From NCBI GenBank assembly GCA_024102665.1, contig JAGFJP010000073.1:36725-100724 (forward strand): a stretch of DNA of 64,000 nt, written 5' to 3'. The position numbers and the translations under genes are program-made. The notes under the pieces are model-generated. The model was given only the letters and a program-made list of their open reading frames with translations, was not told the origin of the DNA and searched no databases. Origin of the DNA: Thiogranum sp. (GTDB taxonomy: Bacteria > Pseudomonadota > Gammaproteobacteria > DSM-19610). Below are positions 50,753-61,942 of this stretch, piece by piece. The first letter of the stretch is position 1. Every line of letters starts with the position of its first letter.

Positions 50753-51967
50753 CTATTCGTACCTTAACGCCTCGATCGGACGCAGCCGCGATGCCTTGCG
50801 CGCCGGGTGCAGGCCGAAGAACACGCCGACCAGCGCGGCGAACAGGAAAGCGACGAGCACCGAGACCGGTGTGACGCTGACCGGCAGTTCCGAGAAGCGC
50901 GCCACCGCCAGCGCGCCGCCCAGCCCGAACAGGATCCCCAGCACGCCGCCGGCGGTGCTGAGCACCAGCGCTTCGAGCAGGAACTGCCAGAGGATATCGC
51001 GCCGGCGCGCGCCCAGCGCCATGCGGATGCCGATTTCGCGGGTGCGTTCGGTAACCGACACCAGCATGATGTTCATGATGCCGATGCCGCCCACCAGCAA
51101 CGATACCGAGGCGATGCTGCCCAGCAGCCAGGTGAACACCCGCGCGCTTTCCTCGGAAGCCTGGGCGAGTTCGGCGCGGTTGTAGATGCGGAAGTCGTCG
51201 GGCTGATCCTCGGGTATGCGGTGGCGCCGGCGCAGCAGTTCCTTGATCTCCTTGAGCAGCCGGAATGAAGCCTCGCGGTCGACGGCGAGGAGTTCGATGC
51301 GCTCGATATGGGTAATGCCCTTGAGTTTGCGCTGTACCGTGGTGATTGGCGCGAAAATGGTGTCATCCTGGTCGGAACCCCAGGCGGTGGCGCCCTTTTC
51401 GGTGAGCACGCCGATAACCCGGCAGGCCATACCCTTGATGACAATGGACTCGCCCAGCGGGCTGCGCAGTCCGAACAACTCGTGCGTCACTGTCTGCCCC
51501 AGCACGCACACGTGACCGGCGCCGAGCACATGGCTGCGGCTGATGAACTCGCCCTCGGCCAGCGGCCAGCTGCGCACCATCGCGTAATCCGGGGTGATGC
51601 CTTCGATGGCGGTGCCCCAGTTGACGCCGCGATAGCGTGCCTGCACGGTGTCGTTCACGCTGGGCGCCACCGCCAGCACATCGGGCAGTTCGGCGATGGC
51701 GTCGGCATCGGCGCGCGTCAGCGTGGTGATGCCGCCGGCGCCGGTGCGTACTCCGCCGCGCGTCACCGAACCGGGGCGGATCACCAGGCTGTTGGTGCCC
51801 ATGCTTTCGAGCTGCGCGGCGATGCGTTGCTGGGCGCCGCTGCCGATGCCGAGCATGGCGATCACCGAGCCCACGCCGATGACCACGCCCAGCGCCGTCA
51901 GCATGGCGCGGGTCTTGTTGCGGGACAGGGCGCGCAACGCCAGCTGCAGCGCGGTAAACCAGTTCAT
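50753..51967 (-). CDS. MacB/FtsX-like ABC transporter permease
   Basis: A 404-residue membrane protein with the MacB permease layout: one helix near the N-terminus ([20 protein letters not shown]), a large periplasmic domain (about 50-270), and three C-terminal helices ([20 protein letters not shown], then [20 protein letters not shown] and a last one), with [19 protein letters not shown] between. Unlike E. coli MacB the ATPase is a separate protein. Its start overlaps the end of the ATPase gene by 4 bp. With the adaptor it forms a tripartite exporter, possibly for lipopeptides or macrolide-like compounds. Confidence 0.88.
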   Translation of the reverse strand: MNWFTALQLALRALSRNKTRAMLTALGVVIGVGSVIAMLGIGSGAQQRIAAQLESMGTNSLVIRPGSVTRGGVRTGAGGITTLTRADADAIAELPDVLAVAPSVNDTVQARYRGVNWGTAIEGITPDYAMVRSWPLAEGEFISRSHVLGAGHVCVLGQTVTHELFGLRSPLGESIVIKGMACRVIGVLTEKGATAWGSDQDDTIFAPITTVQRKLKGITHIERIELLAVDREASFRLLKEIKELLRRRHRIPEDQPDDFRIYNRAELAQASEESARVFTWLLGSIASVSLLVGGIGIMNIMLVSVTERTREIGIRMALGARRRDILWQFLLEALVLSTAGGVLGILFGLGGALAVARFSELPVSVTPVSVLVAFLFAALVGVFFGLHPARKASRLRPIEALRYE

Positions 51968-52647
51968 GCCTGCGCCTCCAGGTGCCCGTCGCGCAATACC
52001 AGGCGGCGTCCCGCGTGTTCGGCCACCTCCGGCTCGTGCGTGATGAGCACAATGGTGAGGCCATCCTCGCGGTTCAGTTCATCGAGCAGGCGCATGATGT
52101 CGGCGCTGGTGGCGGAATCGACATTGCCGGTCGGTTCGTCGGCCAGCAGCAGCGATGGCTGCGTGACCAGCGCGCGGGCGATGGCGACGCGCTGCGCCTG
52201 CCCGCCGGAGAGCTGGTTGGGCAAGTGGTAAAGGCGTTCGCCCAGTCCCATGCGCTCCAGCGCCCGGCGCGCCTGCTGTCGGCGCTCGGCCTTATTGACA
52301 CCGGCGTAGATCAGCGGTGTCTCGACGTTCTCCAGCGCACTGGTGCGCGGCAGCAGGTTGAAGTTCTGGAACACGAATCCGATTTCGCGGTTGCGCAGCG
52401 CGGCCAGCTGATCCGCGTTCATGCGCGTCACGTCCTGGCCGCGCAGCCGGTAACTGCCGCTGTCGGCCACGTCCAGGCAGCCGAGAATATACATGAGCGT
52501 CGACTTGCCGGAACCGGACGGTCCCATGATGGCCAGGAACTCGCCCTGGTCTACGGTCAGGGAAATGCCGCGCAGGGCCTGGATAGTCACGCCGTCCAGC
52601 ATATAGGCCTTGTGCAGGTTTTCGATCTGCAATAGCGGGGCGTTCAT
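51964..52647 (-). CDS. MacB/LolD-like ABC transporter ATPase
   Basis: A 227-residue ABC ATPase. Walker A is GPSGSGKS (about 42-49), the signature [15 protein letters not shown], and Walker [14 protein letters not shown]. The extra [18 protein letters not shown] region fits the LolD/MacB/FtsE subgroup. It powers the permease encoded directly after it (4-bp overlap) and lies 9 bp after the adaptor gene, giving the order adaptor, ATPase, permease. Confidence 0.9.
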   Translation of the reverse strand: MNAPLLQIENLHKAYMLDGVTIQALRGISLTVDQGEFLAIMGPSGSGKSTLMYILGCLDVADSGSYRLRGQDVTRMNADQLAALRNREIGFVFQNFNLLPRTSALENVETPLIYAGVNKAERRQQARRALERMGLGERLYHLPNQLSGGQAQRVAIARALVTQPSLLLADEPTGNVDSATSADIMRLLDELNREDGLTIVLITHEPEVAEHAGRRLVLRDGHLEAQA

Positions 52648-52656
52648 GACTAGTGA

Positions 52657-53850
52657 TCAGAACAGGCTCAGGCCGAAACCGCGCCGGCGCTGGGCGTCCT
52701 CGCGCCGCAGCGGCACGGCGACGGTCATGCCATCGGCAAGCCCGTCACCGCTGACCTCGGTGAGTTTCTCGCCGACGATGCCGGTGGCAACCGTTAGCGG
52801 CTTGAGCGTCGCGCCGTCCACGCGCCAGAGGATCGCCTCGCCCGGTTCGAGACCGGCGCGCACCTGGTCCAGTTCTTCCTGCGGCCAGGGTGGCACATAG
52901 CGCAGCGCGGCGCCGGGCACAGTGAGCACAGCGGCGCGCTGCGCCACTTCGATGTTGACCGTGGCCGTCATGCCGGGTTTCAGCGCCAGATCGCTGTTGT
53001 CGACGTGGATGATGCAGTTGTACTTGACCACGCCGGCTTCCACTTTCGGCTGCAGCCGGACCTGCGCGACACTGCCGTTGAACACACGCCGCGGATAGGC
53101 GAACACGGTGAAGCTGACGGGTTGGCCCTGCTGCACCTCGCCGATGAAAGCCTCGTCCACGTCCGCTTCCACCTGCATCCGGGTCAGGTCGTTGGCAATG
53201 GTGAACAGGGTGGGTGCCTGGAGGCTGGCGGCGACCGTCTGGCCGACATCCACGTCGCGGGAAACGATCACGCCGTCGATCGGTGCGTGGATGGTGGTGT
53301 AGTCGAGATTGACCTGTTCGCGCTGCAGCACCGCTTTGGCCTGCGCCACGCTTGCCACCTTCACCTGGTGTTCCACGCTGGCGGACTGATAAGCGAAACG
53401 CGCAGCATCGACCACGCTCTCGGCCACCAGCTTTTTCTTTTGCAGGTCAGCCTGGCGCTCGTACTCGCGTTTGGTGTCAAGCACATCGATCCAGGCCTTG
53501 TCGCGCTCGGCCTCGGCGCTTTTGACGTTGGCCTCGGCCTCGGCGCGCCTGGCGATAAAAAGGGCCGGATCGATCTGTGCAATGACCTGGTCCTGTTCGA
53601 CCTGGTCGTTGAAGTCGGCATACAGGCGCTGAATGGTGCCGGAAACCTGGCTGCCGACCAGCACGGTGTTGATGGGACTCAGGGCGCCGGTGGCCGAAAC
53701 CAGCGCGCTGATGGATCCGCGGCGCACCTGGGCCTCGCTGTACGCCGGACCGTCGCCGTTGTCGGGTTCGCGTAGCAGGTACCAGCCGCCGCCGATGACC
53801 GCGGCGAACAGCAGAATGCCGAGCAGAAGTTTTGTGCTGCGATGCGCCAT
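52657..53850 (-). CDS. MacA-like periplasmic adaptor (HlyD family)
   Basis: A 397-residue membrane-fusion protein. An N-terminal anchor (LLLGILLFAAVIGGGWYLL, about 7-25) is followed by a lipoyl half (GSQVSGTIQRLYADFNDQV), a long coiled-coil hairpin (about 80-165), the second lipoyl half (IHAPIDGVIVSRDVDVGQTV) and beta-barrel domains. The ATG at 53848-53850 was chosen since the signal or anchor follows directly. First gene of the MacAB-like operon, and divergent from tldD. Confidence 0.88.
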   Translation of the reverse strand: MAHRSTKLLLGILLFAAVIGGGWYLLREPDNGDGPAYSEAQVRRGSISALVSATGALSPINTVLVGSQVSGTIQRLYADFNDQVEQDQVIAQIDPALFIARRAEAEANVKSAEAERDKAWIDVLDTKREYERQADLQKKKLVAESVVDAARFAYQSASVEHQVKVASVAQAKAVLQREQVNLDYTTIHAPIDGVIVSRDVDVGQTVAASLQAPTLFTIANDLTRMQVEADVDEAFIGEVQQGQPVSFTVFAYPRRVFNGSVAQVRLQPKVEAGVVKYNCIIHVDNSDLALKPGMTATVNIEVAQRAAVLTVPGAALRYVPPWPQEELDQVRAGLEPGEAILWRVDGATLKPLTVATGIVGEKLTEVSGDGLADGMTVAVPLRREDAQRRRGFGLSLF

Positions 53851-54014
53851 GGGTGCCCCGGAAGCTTGCGGAAACCTATTATGCCGGATATGACCGGCAA
53901 AGCGCTGAATAGATCCCGCCTGACCGCACACCGATGCGCGAACCGTGCGAAAGGCGCTGTTGCCGGCGGCATTTGCTAGAATCGGGACTGGTCTCCACCT
54001 TGCAGCGACATCCC

Positions 54015-55457
54015 ATGCCCAGCCACTGGCGCACCATCATCGACGATTTCAAGGCTGTTGTCCCCGCAGTGGACTTCTGGTCGCTGCGCCTGGTGCTGGA
54101 CGAGACCGAAACACTGAGCGTGCGCGAAGACGTGGTGGAGCCGCCGAGCCTGGCGCAAAGCCGCGGCGCGCACATTACTCTAGCCGATGGTGCCGGCATG
54201 GCATATGCCGCCACCAGCGCGCTGACCCGCGAAGGGCTGCGGGCGGCATGCGCGCAGGCGCTGCAATGGCTGGCGGCGAGTCGCCGCCACGCGCTGTTCG
54301 ATGCCGGGCGCGTGCCGCGGCCGCCGCGCTCGGGCAGCTATTCGTCCAGCGTCGTCACGCCCTGGGAATCGAGCGGTCTCGGGGAAAAGCTCGAACTGCT
54401 GCGGGATATCAATCGTCGGCTCGCTATCGGTGATGCCATTGTCGACCGGCAGGCCCATCTCACGCGCAGACAGACCGGGATCACGCTGCTCACCAGTGAC
54501 GAGGTGCGCATCGATCAGCAGTTCCACTACATCATTCCCGGCTATGCCGCGGTGGCGAACAGGGGCGCGCAGACGCAGCTGCGTTCCGGCGGCGGCTGGG
54601 GCACGGCGCGCCAGGGCGGGCTCGAGCAGCTCGCGGCGTTCAACTTTCCCGACAGCGCCCGGCAGGTGGCGGAGGAGGCCGTTGCCCTGGTCGATGCGCC
54701 CGAATGCCCCAACACCCGCGCCGATGTGTTGCTGATGCCGAGCCAGATGATGCTGCAGATCCACGAAAGCATCGGGCATCCGCTGGAACTGGACCGCATC
54801 CTCGGCGACGAGCGCAATTACGCCGGCGCCAGCTTCGTGACCCCGGACATGTTCGGTAATTACCGCTACGGTTCGGAACTGCTCAACGTCACCTTCGATC
54901 CCGGCATCCCGGAAGAAATGGCGAGCTACAGTTTCGACGATGACGGCACGCCGGCCGAACGGCAGTACCTGATTCGCGACGGCATCCTGCTGCGCCCGCT
55001 CGGCGGCGCCCTGTCGCAGGCCCGCGCCGGCATGAGCGGCGTGGCCAACGCGCGCGCCAGCGACTGGAACCGTCCGGCCATCGATCGCATGGCGAACCTG
55101 AATCTCGAGCCCGGCCTCGACAGCCTCGAAACACTGATCGGATCCATCGAGCATGGCGTGCTCATGGAGACCAACCGCTCCTGGTCCATCGACGACAGCC
55201 GCAACAAGTTCCAGTTCGGCTGCGAACTCGGCCGGCTGATCGAGAACGGCGAACTCAGGGGCCTGGTGCGCAACCCCAACTACCGCGGCATCAGCGCCAC
55301 CTTCTGGCGCAACCTCGCCGCGGTCGGTGACGCCGGCACCGTCGAGGTCTGGGGCACGCCCAACTGCGGCAAGGGCGAACCCAACCAGATGATCCAGGTC
55401 GGCCATGCATCGCCGGCCTGCGTGTTCCGGGACGTGGAAGTGTTCGGTGGTGACTGA
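54015..55457 (+). CDS. tldD: TldD-family metalloprotease
   Basis: A 480-residue protein of the TldD/PmbA family. HESIGHPLELDRILG holds the HExxxH zinc site (near 253-258). The ending VWGTPNCGKGEPNQMIQVGHASPACVF is typical of TldD. The TldD-TldE heterodimer cuts small unfolded peptides, including microcin and CcdA substrates in E. coli. The ATG at 54015 was chosen over earlier frames because the conserved part begins there. Its stop codon overlaps the GTG start of the partner gene by 8 bp. Its sequence is rather divergent, so it may be a paralogue beside a standard TldD elsewhere. Confidence 0.85.
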   Translation: MPSHWRTIIDDFKAVVPAVDFWSLRLVLDETETLSVREDVVEPPSLAQSRGAHITLADGAGMAYAATSALTREGLRAACAQALQWLAASRRHALFDAGRVPRPPRSGSYSSSVVTPWESSGLGEKLELLRDINRRLAIGDAIVDRQAHLTRRQTGITLLTSDEVRIDQQFHYIIPGYAAVANRGAQTQLRSGGGWGTARQGGLEQLAAFNFPDSARQVAEEAVALVDAPECPNTRADVLLMPSQMMLQIHESIGHPLELDRILGDERNYAGASFVTPDMFGNYRYGSELLNVTFDPGIPEEMASYSFDDDGTPAERQYLIRDGILLRPLGGALSQARAGMSGVANARASDWNRPAIDRMANLNLEPGLDSLETLIGSIEHGVLMETNRSWSIDDSRNKFQFGCELGRLIENGELRGLVRNPNYRGISATFWRNLAAVGDAGTVEVWGTPNCGKGEPNQMIQVGHASPACVFRDVEVFGGD

Positions 55458-56763
55458 TTTCCGCGAACTCAGCGACAGACTCTGCGCCAGGCTGCCGGCC
55501 GGCGAAGTCCTGCTGCTCAACTGCCAGGGCGAAGACTCGGACTTCGTACGCCTGAACCAGAACAAGATCCGCCAGGCCGGGCATGTGCGCCAGCAGACCC
55601 TGACGCTGAATCTCATTCACAACCATCGCGAGACCGCGGCCTCGCTGCCGCTGTCGGGTGATTTCGATACCGATCTCGCGCGGGCGCAGGGCCTGCTGGT
55701 TCGCCTGCGCGAACAGCTGCCGTTGCTGCCCGAGGACCCGTATCTCAACTATGCAACCGAGGTGCGCAACAGCGTGCATCATGGCGACAATGCCTTGCCG
55801 GAACCTGGCGCAGCCCTGGAACAGCTGATTGCAGCCGCGCAGGGACTGGACCTGGCCGGCCTCTGGGCCAGCGGCGAAATGAGCCGCGGCTTTGCCAATT
55901 CGCTCGGCCAGTTCAACTGGCACAGCAGCCACAGTTTCAATCTCGACTGGAGTCTCTATCGCGAAGACGACAGGGCGGTCAAGCAGAACTATGCGGGCTT
56001 TGCCTGGGACGGCGATTTCCTCGCGCAGAAAATCGCCCTGGCGCGCGAGACCCTGGAACTGCTGGGGCGCAAGCCGAAGCAACTGGAACCCGGCAAGTAT
56101 CGCGTGTTCCTCAGCCCCGGCGCGCTCGGCGAACTGATGGACATGATCAGCTGGGGCGGCTTCGGGCTGAAGAGCCACCGCACCACGCAGACGCCGCTGC
56201 TCGGCATGGTGCGCGAAGGCAGAACCTTGCACGAAGACGTGACCCTCACCGAGAACCACGCCGCCGGCCTTACGCCAGGGTTTACCCGTGCAGGTTTCAT
56301 CAAGCCGCCCAGCGTCGAACTCATCAAACAAGGCGTGTATCGCGACTGTCTCGCCGACCGGCGCAGCGCGAAGGAATACGGCGCCGGCGTCAATTGCGCC
56401 ACAGAGTCTCCGCAGTCACTGGAAATCGGCGGCGGCCGGCTGCACCAGAACGACGTCTTCACAGCGCTCGATACCGGCCTTTACATCAGCAACCTCTGGT
56501 ATTGCAACTTCTCTGACCGCAACCACTGCCGCATCACCGGCATGACGCGTTTTGCCTGCCTGTGGGTGGAGCGGGGTGTTGCCGTGGCGCCGGTCAATGT
56601 CATGCGCTTCGACGAGAGCATCTATCACATCCTCGGTGATCGTCTCGAGGCGCTCACCCGCGAGCACGAGCACATACTCGACAGCAGCAGCTATGAATGG
56701 CGCTCGGATGCAAGCGCGCGCCTGCCGGGGGCGCTGGTCAACGACTTCACCTTTACGCTCTGA
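55450..56763 (+). CDS. TldE/PmbA-family partner protein
   Basis: A 437-residue protein of the TldD/TldE fold without the HExxxH site, as expected of the non-catalytic partner. KYRVFLSPGALGELMDMISW and DVTLTENHAAGLTPGFTRAG are family landmarks. A GTG at 55450, which overlaps the tldD stop by 8 bp, is the probable start, pointing to coupled translation and assembly of a heterodimer that degrades small peptides. Confidence 0.85.
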   Translation: MTDFRELSDRLCARLPAGEVLLLNCQGEDSDFVRLNQNKIRQAGHVRQQTLTLNLIHNHRETAASLPLSGDFDTDLARAQGLLVRLREQLPLLPEDPYLNYATEVRNSVHHGDNALPEPGAALEQLIAAAQGLDLAGLWASGEMSRGFANSLGQFNWHSSHSFNLDWSLYREDDRAVKQNYAGFAWDGDFLAQKIALARETLELLGRKPKQLEPGKYRVFLSPGALGELMDMISWGGFGLKSHRTTQTPLLGMVREGRTLHEDVTLTENHAAGLTPGFTRAGFIKPPSVELIKQGVYRDCLADRRSAKEYGAGVNCATESPQSLEIGGGRLHQNDVFTALDTGLYISNLWYCNFSDRNHCRITGMTRFACLWVERGVAVAPVNVMRFDESIYHILGDRLEALTREHEHILDSSSYEWRSDASARLPGALVNDFTFTL

Positions 56764-57151
56764 GCCGGTGCAGGGTCGCGGCATCGTGCCCGCCGGCAAT
56801 GCGCCCGGAGCCGCTGTCACCCCGGCGCATCCCGGCATCCGCAGTGTCCCGTGCACGCTTTTGGTCAGACATGCCTTAATCCGTGCACGCGCACCCGGCC
56901 GTCATACGGCACAAATTTGACGCTTTGCGCCTCTGCAGTATTGCACCGAACGCGCTGCAAACGCCATTTTTGCTTTGTTTACAAAGAATCCTGCAGTCGC
57001 AACCTAATCTGGCATAACGCTTGCAGCTACCTCCAGTGAAGATGGCGTCCAGATGTAAGTCTTGCCACGCAAGAAGAAGAACGGGACGCAGGACAAGACG
57101 TCGTGGATGGCCCAACTTAATTTACGGATCCTGACAGGGAGCGGCCGAGCC
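56764..57151 (+). other. 388-bp region between tldE-like gene and prkA
   Basis: I see no gene here. It holds a sigma-54 promoter (57010-57025), a 6-bp inverted repeat CTTTGT-TT-ACAAAG (56973-56986), and a weak inverted TGCAC...TGCA pattern near 56942-56959 that could be an NtrC-type activator site. A short frame from 57062 leads into prkA but has no support as coding. Confidence 0.6.
57010..57025 (+). promoter_or_regulatory. Sigma-54 promoter of prkA-yeaH-ycgB
   Basis: TGGCATAACGCTTGCA has the GG (-24) and GC (-12) elements with exact spacing and differs from the consensus TGGCAC-N5-TTGCA by one base. Transcription would start near 57037, about 115 bp before prkA. The E. coli yeaGH operon is also RpoN/NtrC-dependent, which supports the call. 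Confidence 0.82.
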
Positions 57152-59074
57152 ATGACCATATTCAATCAATACCTGACCCGATACGCCGAGTCGAGGGAGG
57201 AGGAGTTCACGCTCCAGGAATACCTCGACATCTGCAAGAAAGACCCCTCCGCCTACGCCACGGCAGCCGAACGCATGCTGATGGCCATCGGCGAACCGGA
57301 ACTGGTGGACACCCGCCGCGATCCGCGACTCAGCCGGCTGTTCTCCAACAAGATGATCAAGATCTATCCGGCCTTCAAAGAGTTCTACGGCATGGAAGAG
57401 ACCATCGAAAAGATCGTCGCCTACTTCCGGCATGCCGCGCAGGGCCTGGAAGAAAAGAAACAGATCCTGTATCTGCTCGGCCCCGTCGGCGGCGGCAAAT
57501 CCTCGCTGGCCGAAAAGCTCAAATCCCTGATGGAGCAATGTTCCTTCTACGCCATCAAGGGCTCGCCCATCAACGAGTCGCCGCTGGGACTGTTTTCGCC
57601 GGGCGAGGACGGACCGATCCTGGAAGAGGACTACGGGATTCCGCGGCGCTATCTGAGCGGCATCATGTCGCCCTGGGCGATCAAGCGCCTGCACGAGTAC
57701 AACGGCGATATATCGAAATTCAAGGTCGTCAAGCTGCGCCCCTCGGTGCTGCAGCAGATCGGCATCGCCAAGACCGAACCGGGCGACGAGAACAACCAGG
57801 ATATCTCCTCGCTGGTCGGCAAGGTGGACATCCGCAAGCTGGAGCAATTCTCGCAGGATGATTCCGATGCCTATGCCTATTCCGGCGGTCTGTGCCTGGC
57901 CAACCAGGGACTGCTGGAATTCGTGGAAATGTTCAAGGCGCCCATCAAGGTGCTGCATCCCCTGCTGACCGCCACGCAGGAAGGCAACTACATGGGCACC
58001 GAGGGACTGTCGGCGATTCCTTTCGAAGGCGTCATCCTCGCCCACTCGAATGAATCGGAATGGCAGGCGTTCAAGAACAACCGCAACAACGAGGCGTTCC
58101 TGGACCGCATTTATATCGTCAAGGTGCCGTACTGCCTGCGCGTCTCCGAGGAACTGAAAATCTACCAGAAACTGCTGCGCCACAGTTCGCTGGCCGAGGC
58201 GCCCTGCGCGCCGGACACCCTGGAGATGATGGCGCAGTTCGCAGTGCTGTCGCGTCTCAAGGAACCGGAAAATTCCAGCATCTTTTCCAAAATGCGCATT
58301 TACGACGGCGAGAACCTCAAGGATATCGATCCCAAGGCCAAGTCCTACCAGGAATACCGCGACTACGCCGGTGTCGACGAGGGCATGACCGGACTGTCGA
58401 CGCGCTTCGCGTTCAAGATCCTGTCCAAGGTGTTCAACCACGATCACTCGGAAGTGGCCGCCAACCCGGTACACCTTCTCTATGTGCTGGAGCAGCAGAT
58501 CGAGCAGGAGCAGTTCGCGCCGGAACTCGAGGAAAAGTACATTTCCTACCTGAAAGGCTACCTGGCGTCCGAGTACGCCGAATTCATCGGCAAGGAAATC
58601 CAGACCGCCTATCTGGAATCCTATTCCGAGTACGGCCAGAACATTTTCGATCGCTACGTGACCTACGCCGATTACTGGATCCAGGACGAGGAATACCGTG
58701 ACCCGGATACCGGCGAGAGTTTCAACCGCGCGGCGCTCAACGAGGAGCTGGAGAAAATCGAAAAGCCCGCCGGCATCAGCAACCCGAAGGATTTCCGCAA
58801 CGAGATCGTCAACTTCGTGCTGAGGGCGCGGGCCAACAACGAGGGCAACAACCCTTCCTGGACCAGCTACGAGAAACTGCGCGGCGTCATCGAAAAGAAA
58901 ATGTTCTCCAACACCGAGGACCTGCTGCCGGTGATTTCATTCAACGCCAAGGCCTCGGCCGAAGACCAGAAGAAACACGAGGATTTCGTGGATCGCATGG
59001 TGGAAAAAGGCTACACGGAAAAACAGGTGCGCCTGTTGTCGGAATGGTATCTGCGGGTGCGTAAGGCCTCCTGA
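57152..59074 (+). CDS. prkA: PrkA/YeaG serine kinase-like AAA protein
   Basis: A 640-residue cytosolic protein, as E. coli YeaG (644). Walker A is [16 protein letters not shown] (GPVGGGKS at 110-117). The AAA region continues with [20 protein letters not shown] and [14 protein letters not shown], and a C-terminal PrkA domain follows. Relatives are reported as serine protein kinases, and in B. subtilis PrkA affects sporulation. The ATG at 57152 matches the start of the family ([18 protein letters not shown]), with AGGGAG upstream. First gene of a three-gene operon behind a sigma-54 promoter, so it is likely a nitrogen or general stress response system. Confidence 0.93.
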   Translation: MTIFNQYLTRYAESREEEFTLQEYLDICKKDPSAYATAAERMLMAIGEPELVDTRRDPRLSRLFSNKMIKIYPAFKEFYGMEETIEKIVAYFRHAAQGLEEKKQILYLLGPVGGGKSSLAEKLKSLMEQCSFYAIKGSPINESPLGLFSPGEDGPILEEDYGIPRRYLSGIMSPWAIKRLHEYNGDISKFKVVKLRPSVLQQIGIAKTEPGDENNQDISSLVGKVDIRKLEQFSQDDSDAYAYSGGLCLANQGLLEFVEMFKAPIKVLHPLLTATQEGNYMGTEGLSAIPFEGVILAHSNESEWQAFKNNRNNEAFLDRIYIVKVPYCLRVSEELKIYQKLLRHSSLAEAPCAPDTLEMMAQFAVLSRLKEPENSSIFSKMRIYDGENLKDIDPKAKSYQEYRDYAGVDEGMTGLSTRFAFKILSKVFNHDHSEVAANPVHLLYVLEQQIEQEQFAPELEEKYISYLKGYLASEYAEFIGKEIQTAYLESYSEYGQNIFDRYVTYADYWIQDEEYRDPDTGESFNRAALNEELEKIEKPAGISNPKDFRNEIVNFVLRARANNEGNNPSWTSYEKLRGVIEKKMFSNTEDLLPVISFNAKASAEDQKKHEDFVDRMVEKGYTEKQVRLLSEWYLRVRKAS

Positions 59075-59085
59075 GGAGCGATGCC

Positions 59086-60360
59086 TTGACACAGCTTATC
59101 GACAGGCGCCTGAACGGCAGGAACAAGAGCGCGGTCAATCGCCAGCGTTTCATCCGCCGCTTCAAGGCGCAGATCAAGCGCGCCGTCGCAGACGCCGTCA
59201 GCGGGCGCAGCATTGTCGACATCGACAGCGGCGAAAAGGTCAACATTCCCGCCAGGGACATGTCGGAACCGGTGTTCCAGCACGGTGCCGGCGGCCGCCG
59301 CGAAGCGGTGCACCCCGGCAACACCGATTTCATCGCCGGTGACAAGTTGAAGCGGCCGCCGGATGCCGCCGGTGGTCAGGGCGGCAAGGCCGGCAACGGC
59401 GAGGAGGGCGAGGACGATTTCGCGTTCCAGTTGTCGCGCGAGGAATTCCTGGAGCTGTTCTTCGAGGACCTGGCGTTGCCGGACATGGTCAAGACCCAGC
59501 TCGCCAAACTGGTGGACTTCAAGAGCGTGCGGGCGGGTCATACCAGTGACGGGGTGCCGACCAACATCAACGTCATACGCTCCTTGCGCGGGGCGCTGGC
59601 GCGGCGCATCGCCCTGCGCGGACCGCACATGAAGCGGCTTCGCGAAGTGAACGCGGAACTGACGGCCCTGCAACCGGAGCCTGTCGACGAGGACGAAGAA
59701 CAGACGCCGCGCGCGCTGGAACTGCAAGCAGAGGTGCGCCACCTCAAGCGGCGCATCGAGTCCATACCCTTTATCGATACCTTCGACCTGCGCTACAACA
59801 ACCGCATCAGGGAACCCAAACCCACCACCCAGGCGGTGATGTTCTGCCTGATGGACGTTTCGGGCTCAATGGACGAGGAGCGCAAGGATATCGCCAAGCG
59901 CTTTTTCATCCTGCTGTACCTGTTCCTCACCCGCAACTACGAGCGTATCGACGTCGTTTTCATCCGCCACCATACCTCCGCCCGGGAAGTCGACGAAGAG
60001 GAATTCTTTCACTCGCGCGAGACCGGCGGCACCGTGGTGTCCAGCGCCCTGAAACTCATGCAGGAAATCATCCGCGACCGCTATCCGGCCGGCGAGTGGA
60101 ATCTTTATGCGGCGCAGGCATCGGATGGCGACAACTGGGACAACGACAGCGTCACCTGCCGCAATCTGCTGATCAGCAAAATCATGCCCAGTCTTCAGTA
60201 TTTCGCCTACGTTGAAATCACCCCGGATGCTCACCAGAGCCTGTGGGACGAATATGAACGGGTTGCGGAAGTCTGGAGCAACTTTGCCATGCAGCATCTG
60301 CAGGGGCCGCAGGACATCTATCCCGTGTTTCGCGAGCTGTTCAGGAAGCGCGTCAAATGA
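59086..60360 (+). CDS. yeaH: YeaH/YhbH-family protein with VWA-like domain (DUF444)
   Basis: A 424-residue protein that accompanies PrkA in most genomes. The N-terminus is basic ([20 protein letters not shown]), and a Gly-rich part near 85-110 follows. A von Willebrand-A-like domain has the metal-site motif DVSGSMDEE near residue 257. It starts with TTG at 59086, supported by GAGGAG at 59073-59078. The only nearby ATG (59081) meets a stop after two codons. It lies 11 bp after prkA, and its stop overlaps the next start by 4 bp. The function is not known beyond the association with PrkA and SpoVR. Confidence 0.9.
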   Translation: MTQLIDRRLNGRNKSAVNRQRFIRRFKAQIKRAVADAVSGRSIVDIDSGEKVNIPARDMSEPVFQHGAGGRREAVHPGNTDFIAGDKLKRPPDAAGGQGGKAGNGEEGEDDFAFQLSREEFLELFFEDLALPDMVKTQLAKLVDFKSVRAGHTSDGVPTNINVIRSLRGALARRIALRGPHMKRLREVNAELTALQPEPVDEDEEQTPRALELQAEVRHLKRRIESIPFIDTFDLRYNNRIREPKPTTQAVMFCLMDVSGSMDEERKDIAKRFFILLYLFLTRNYERIDVVFIRHHTSAREVDEEEFFHSRETGGTVVSSALKLMQEIIRDRYPAGEWNLYAAQASDGDNWDNDSVTCRNLLISKIMPSLQYFAYVEITPDAHQSLWDEYERVAEVWSNFAMQHLQGPQDIYPVFRELFRKRVK

Positions 60361-61856
60361 CAGGCAAACTGCTATCGGAAAGCTCGGAATGGACCTTCGA
60401 CCTGATCGAACGCTATGACCGTGAAATCGCCCGCATCGCGGCGGGCTACGGGCTGGATACTTATCCGAACCAGATCGAGGTCATCAGCGCCGAGCAGATG
60501 ATGGACGCCTATTCCTCGGTCGGCATGCCCGTGAACTACCATCACTGGTCGTTCGGCAAGGCGTTTCTCGGCGTGGAGCAGCGCTACCGGCGTGGCCACA
60601 TGGGACTGGCCTACGAGATTGTCATCAACTCCAATCCCTGCATCGCCTATCTCATGGAAGAAAACAGCATGACCATGCAGGCGCTGGTGATCGCGCACGC
60701 CGCATACGGTCACAATTCATTTTTCAAGGGCAATTACCTGTTCCAGACCTGGACCAACGCCGACGCCATTGTCGACTACCTGCTGTTTGCTAAAAACTAC
60801 ATTGCCGAATGCGAGCAGCGTTACGGCGAGCAAGAGGTGGAACTGCTGCTCGACTCCTGCCATGCGCTGATGAACTATGGCGTCGACCGTTACAAGCGGC
60901 CTTCGCGGCTGTCCGCCGAACAGGAACGCCGGCGCCAGAAGGAGCGCGAGGAATACCTGCAGTCGCAGGTCAATGATCTGTGGCGCACGCTGCCCGTCAG
61001 GGGAGGCGACACGTCGACAGAGGATGAAACGCGTTTTCCCGCGGAACCGCAGGAGAACCTGCTTTATTTCATCGAGAAAAACGCGCCGCTGCTGAAACCC
61101 TGGCAGCGCGAAATCGTGCGCATCGTGCGCAAGGTCGCGCAGTACTTCTATCCGCAGCGCCAGACCCAGGTGATGAACGAGGGCTGGGCCACCTTCTGGC
61201 ACTACACCATTCTCAACACCCTGTACGACGAAGGCCTGGTCGACGACGGCTTCATGATGGAGTTCCTGCAGTCGCATACCAACGTCGTCGCCCAGCCGCC
61301 GTACAACAGCAAGTTCTACAGCGGCATCAATCCCTATGCGCTGGGTTTTGCCATGATGAGCGACCTGCGCCGCATCTGCGAACAGCCTACCGACGAGGAT
61401 CGCCACTGGTTCCCGGACATCGCCGGCGGTGACTGGATCAAAACGCTGGATTTCGCCATGCGCAACTTCAAGGACGAAAGTTTCATCGCCCAGTACCTGT
61501 CGCCGAAGCTGATTCGCGAATTCAAGCTGTTTTCAGTGCTCGACGACGATGCGCAGGAGCAGCTGGAGATCTCCGCGATTCATGATGACCGTGGCTATCG
61601 CTACATCCGCCAGTCGCTGGCCGATCAGTACAACCTCGGCAGCCGCGAACCCAACATCCAGGTCTACAACGTCAACCGCCGCGGCGACCGTTCGCTGACC
61701 CTGCGCCACACGCAATACAGCCGCCGCCCGCTGGGCGATTCCGCCGAAGAAGTGGTGCGCCACATTGCGCGCCTGTGGGGATTCACGGTGAGGCTGGAGG
61801 CGGTTGGCGAGGACGGCAGGGTGGAAGTCGCGCAGGAGTGCGAAGTCGAGCACTGA
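60357..61856 (+). CDS. ycgB: SpoVR/YcgB-family protein
   Basis: A 499-residue SpoVR-like protein. [20 protein letters not shown] and [20 protein letters not shown] are strongly conserved family blocks, and their His and Glu residues recall a metal site. The reaction is unknown. In B. subtilis SpoVR is needed for spore cortex formation. ATGA overlap with yeaH shows it is the third gene of the prkA operon. A gene order of prkA-yeaH-ycgB is common in proteobacteria. Confidence 0.92.
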   Translation: MTGKLLSESSEWTFDLIERYDREIARIAAGYGLDTYPNQIEVISAEQMMDAYSSVGMPVNYHHWSFGKAFLGVEQRYRRGHMGLAYEIVINSNPCIAYLMEENSMTMQALVIAHAAYGHNSFFKGNYLFQTWTNADAIVDYLLFAKNYIAECEQRYGEQEVELLLDSCHALMNYGVDRYKRPSRLSAEQERRRQKEREEYLQSQVNDLWRTLPVRGGDTSTEDETRFPAEPQENLLYFIEKNAPLLKPWQREIVRIVRKVAQYFYPQRQTQVMNEGWATFWHYTILNTLYDEGLVDDGFMMEFLQSHTNVVAQPPYNSKFYSGINPYALGFAMMSDLRRICEQPTDEDRHWFPDIAGGDWIKTLDFAMRNFKDESFIAQYLSPKLIREFKLFSVLDDDAQEQLEISAIHDDRGYRYIRQSLADQYNLGSREPNIQVYNVNRRGDRSLTLRHTQYSRRPLGDSAEEVVRHIARLWGFTVRLEAVGEDGRVEVAQECEVEH

Positions 61857-61942
61857 CAGGGCTCATATCCCCATTTCGCCACACGCCCGGCAACCGGTAT
61901 GATGGTGCCCGGCAACAACAACAGAGCGAAAGGAGAGTTCCC

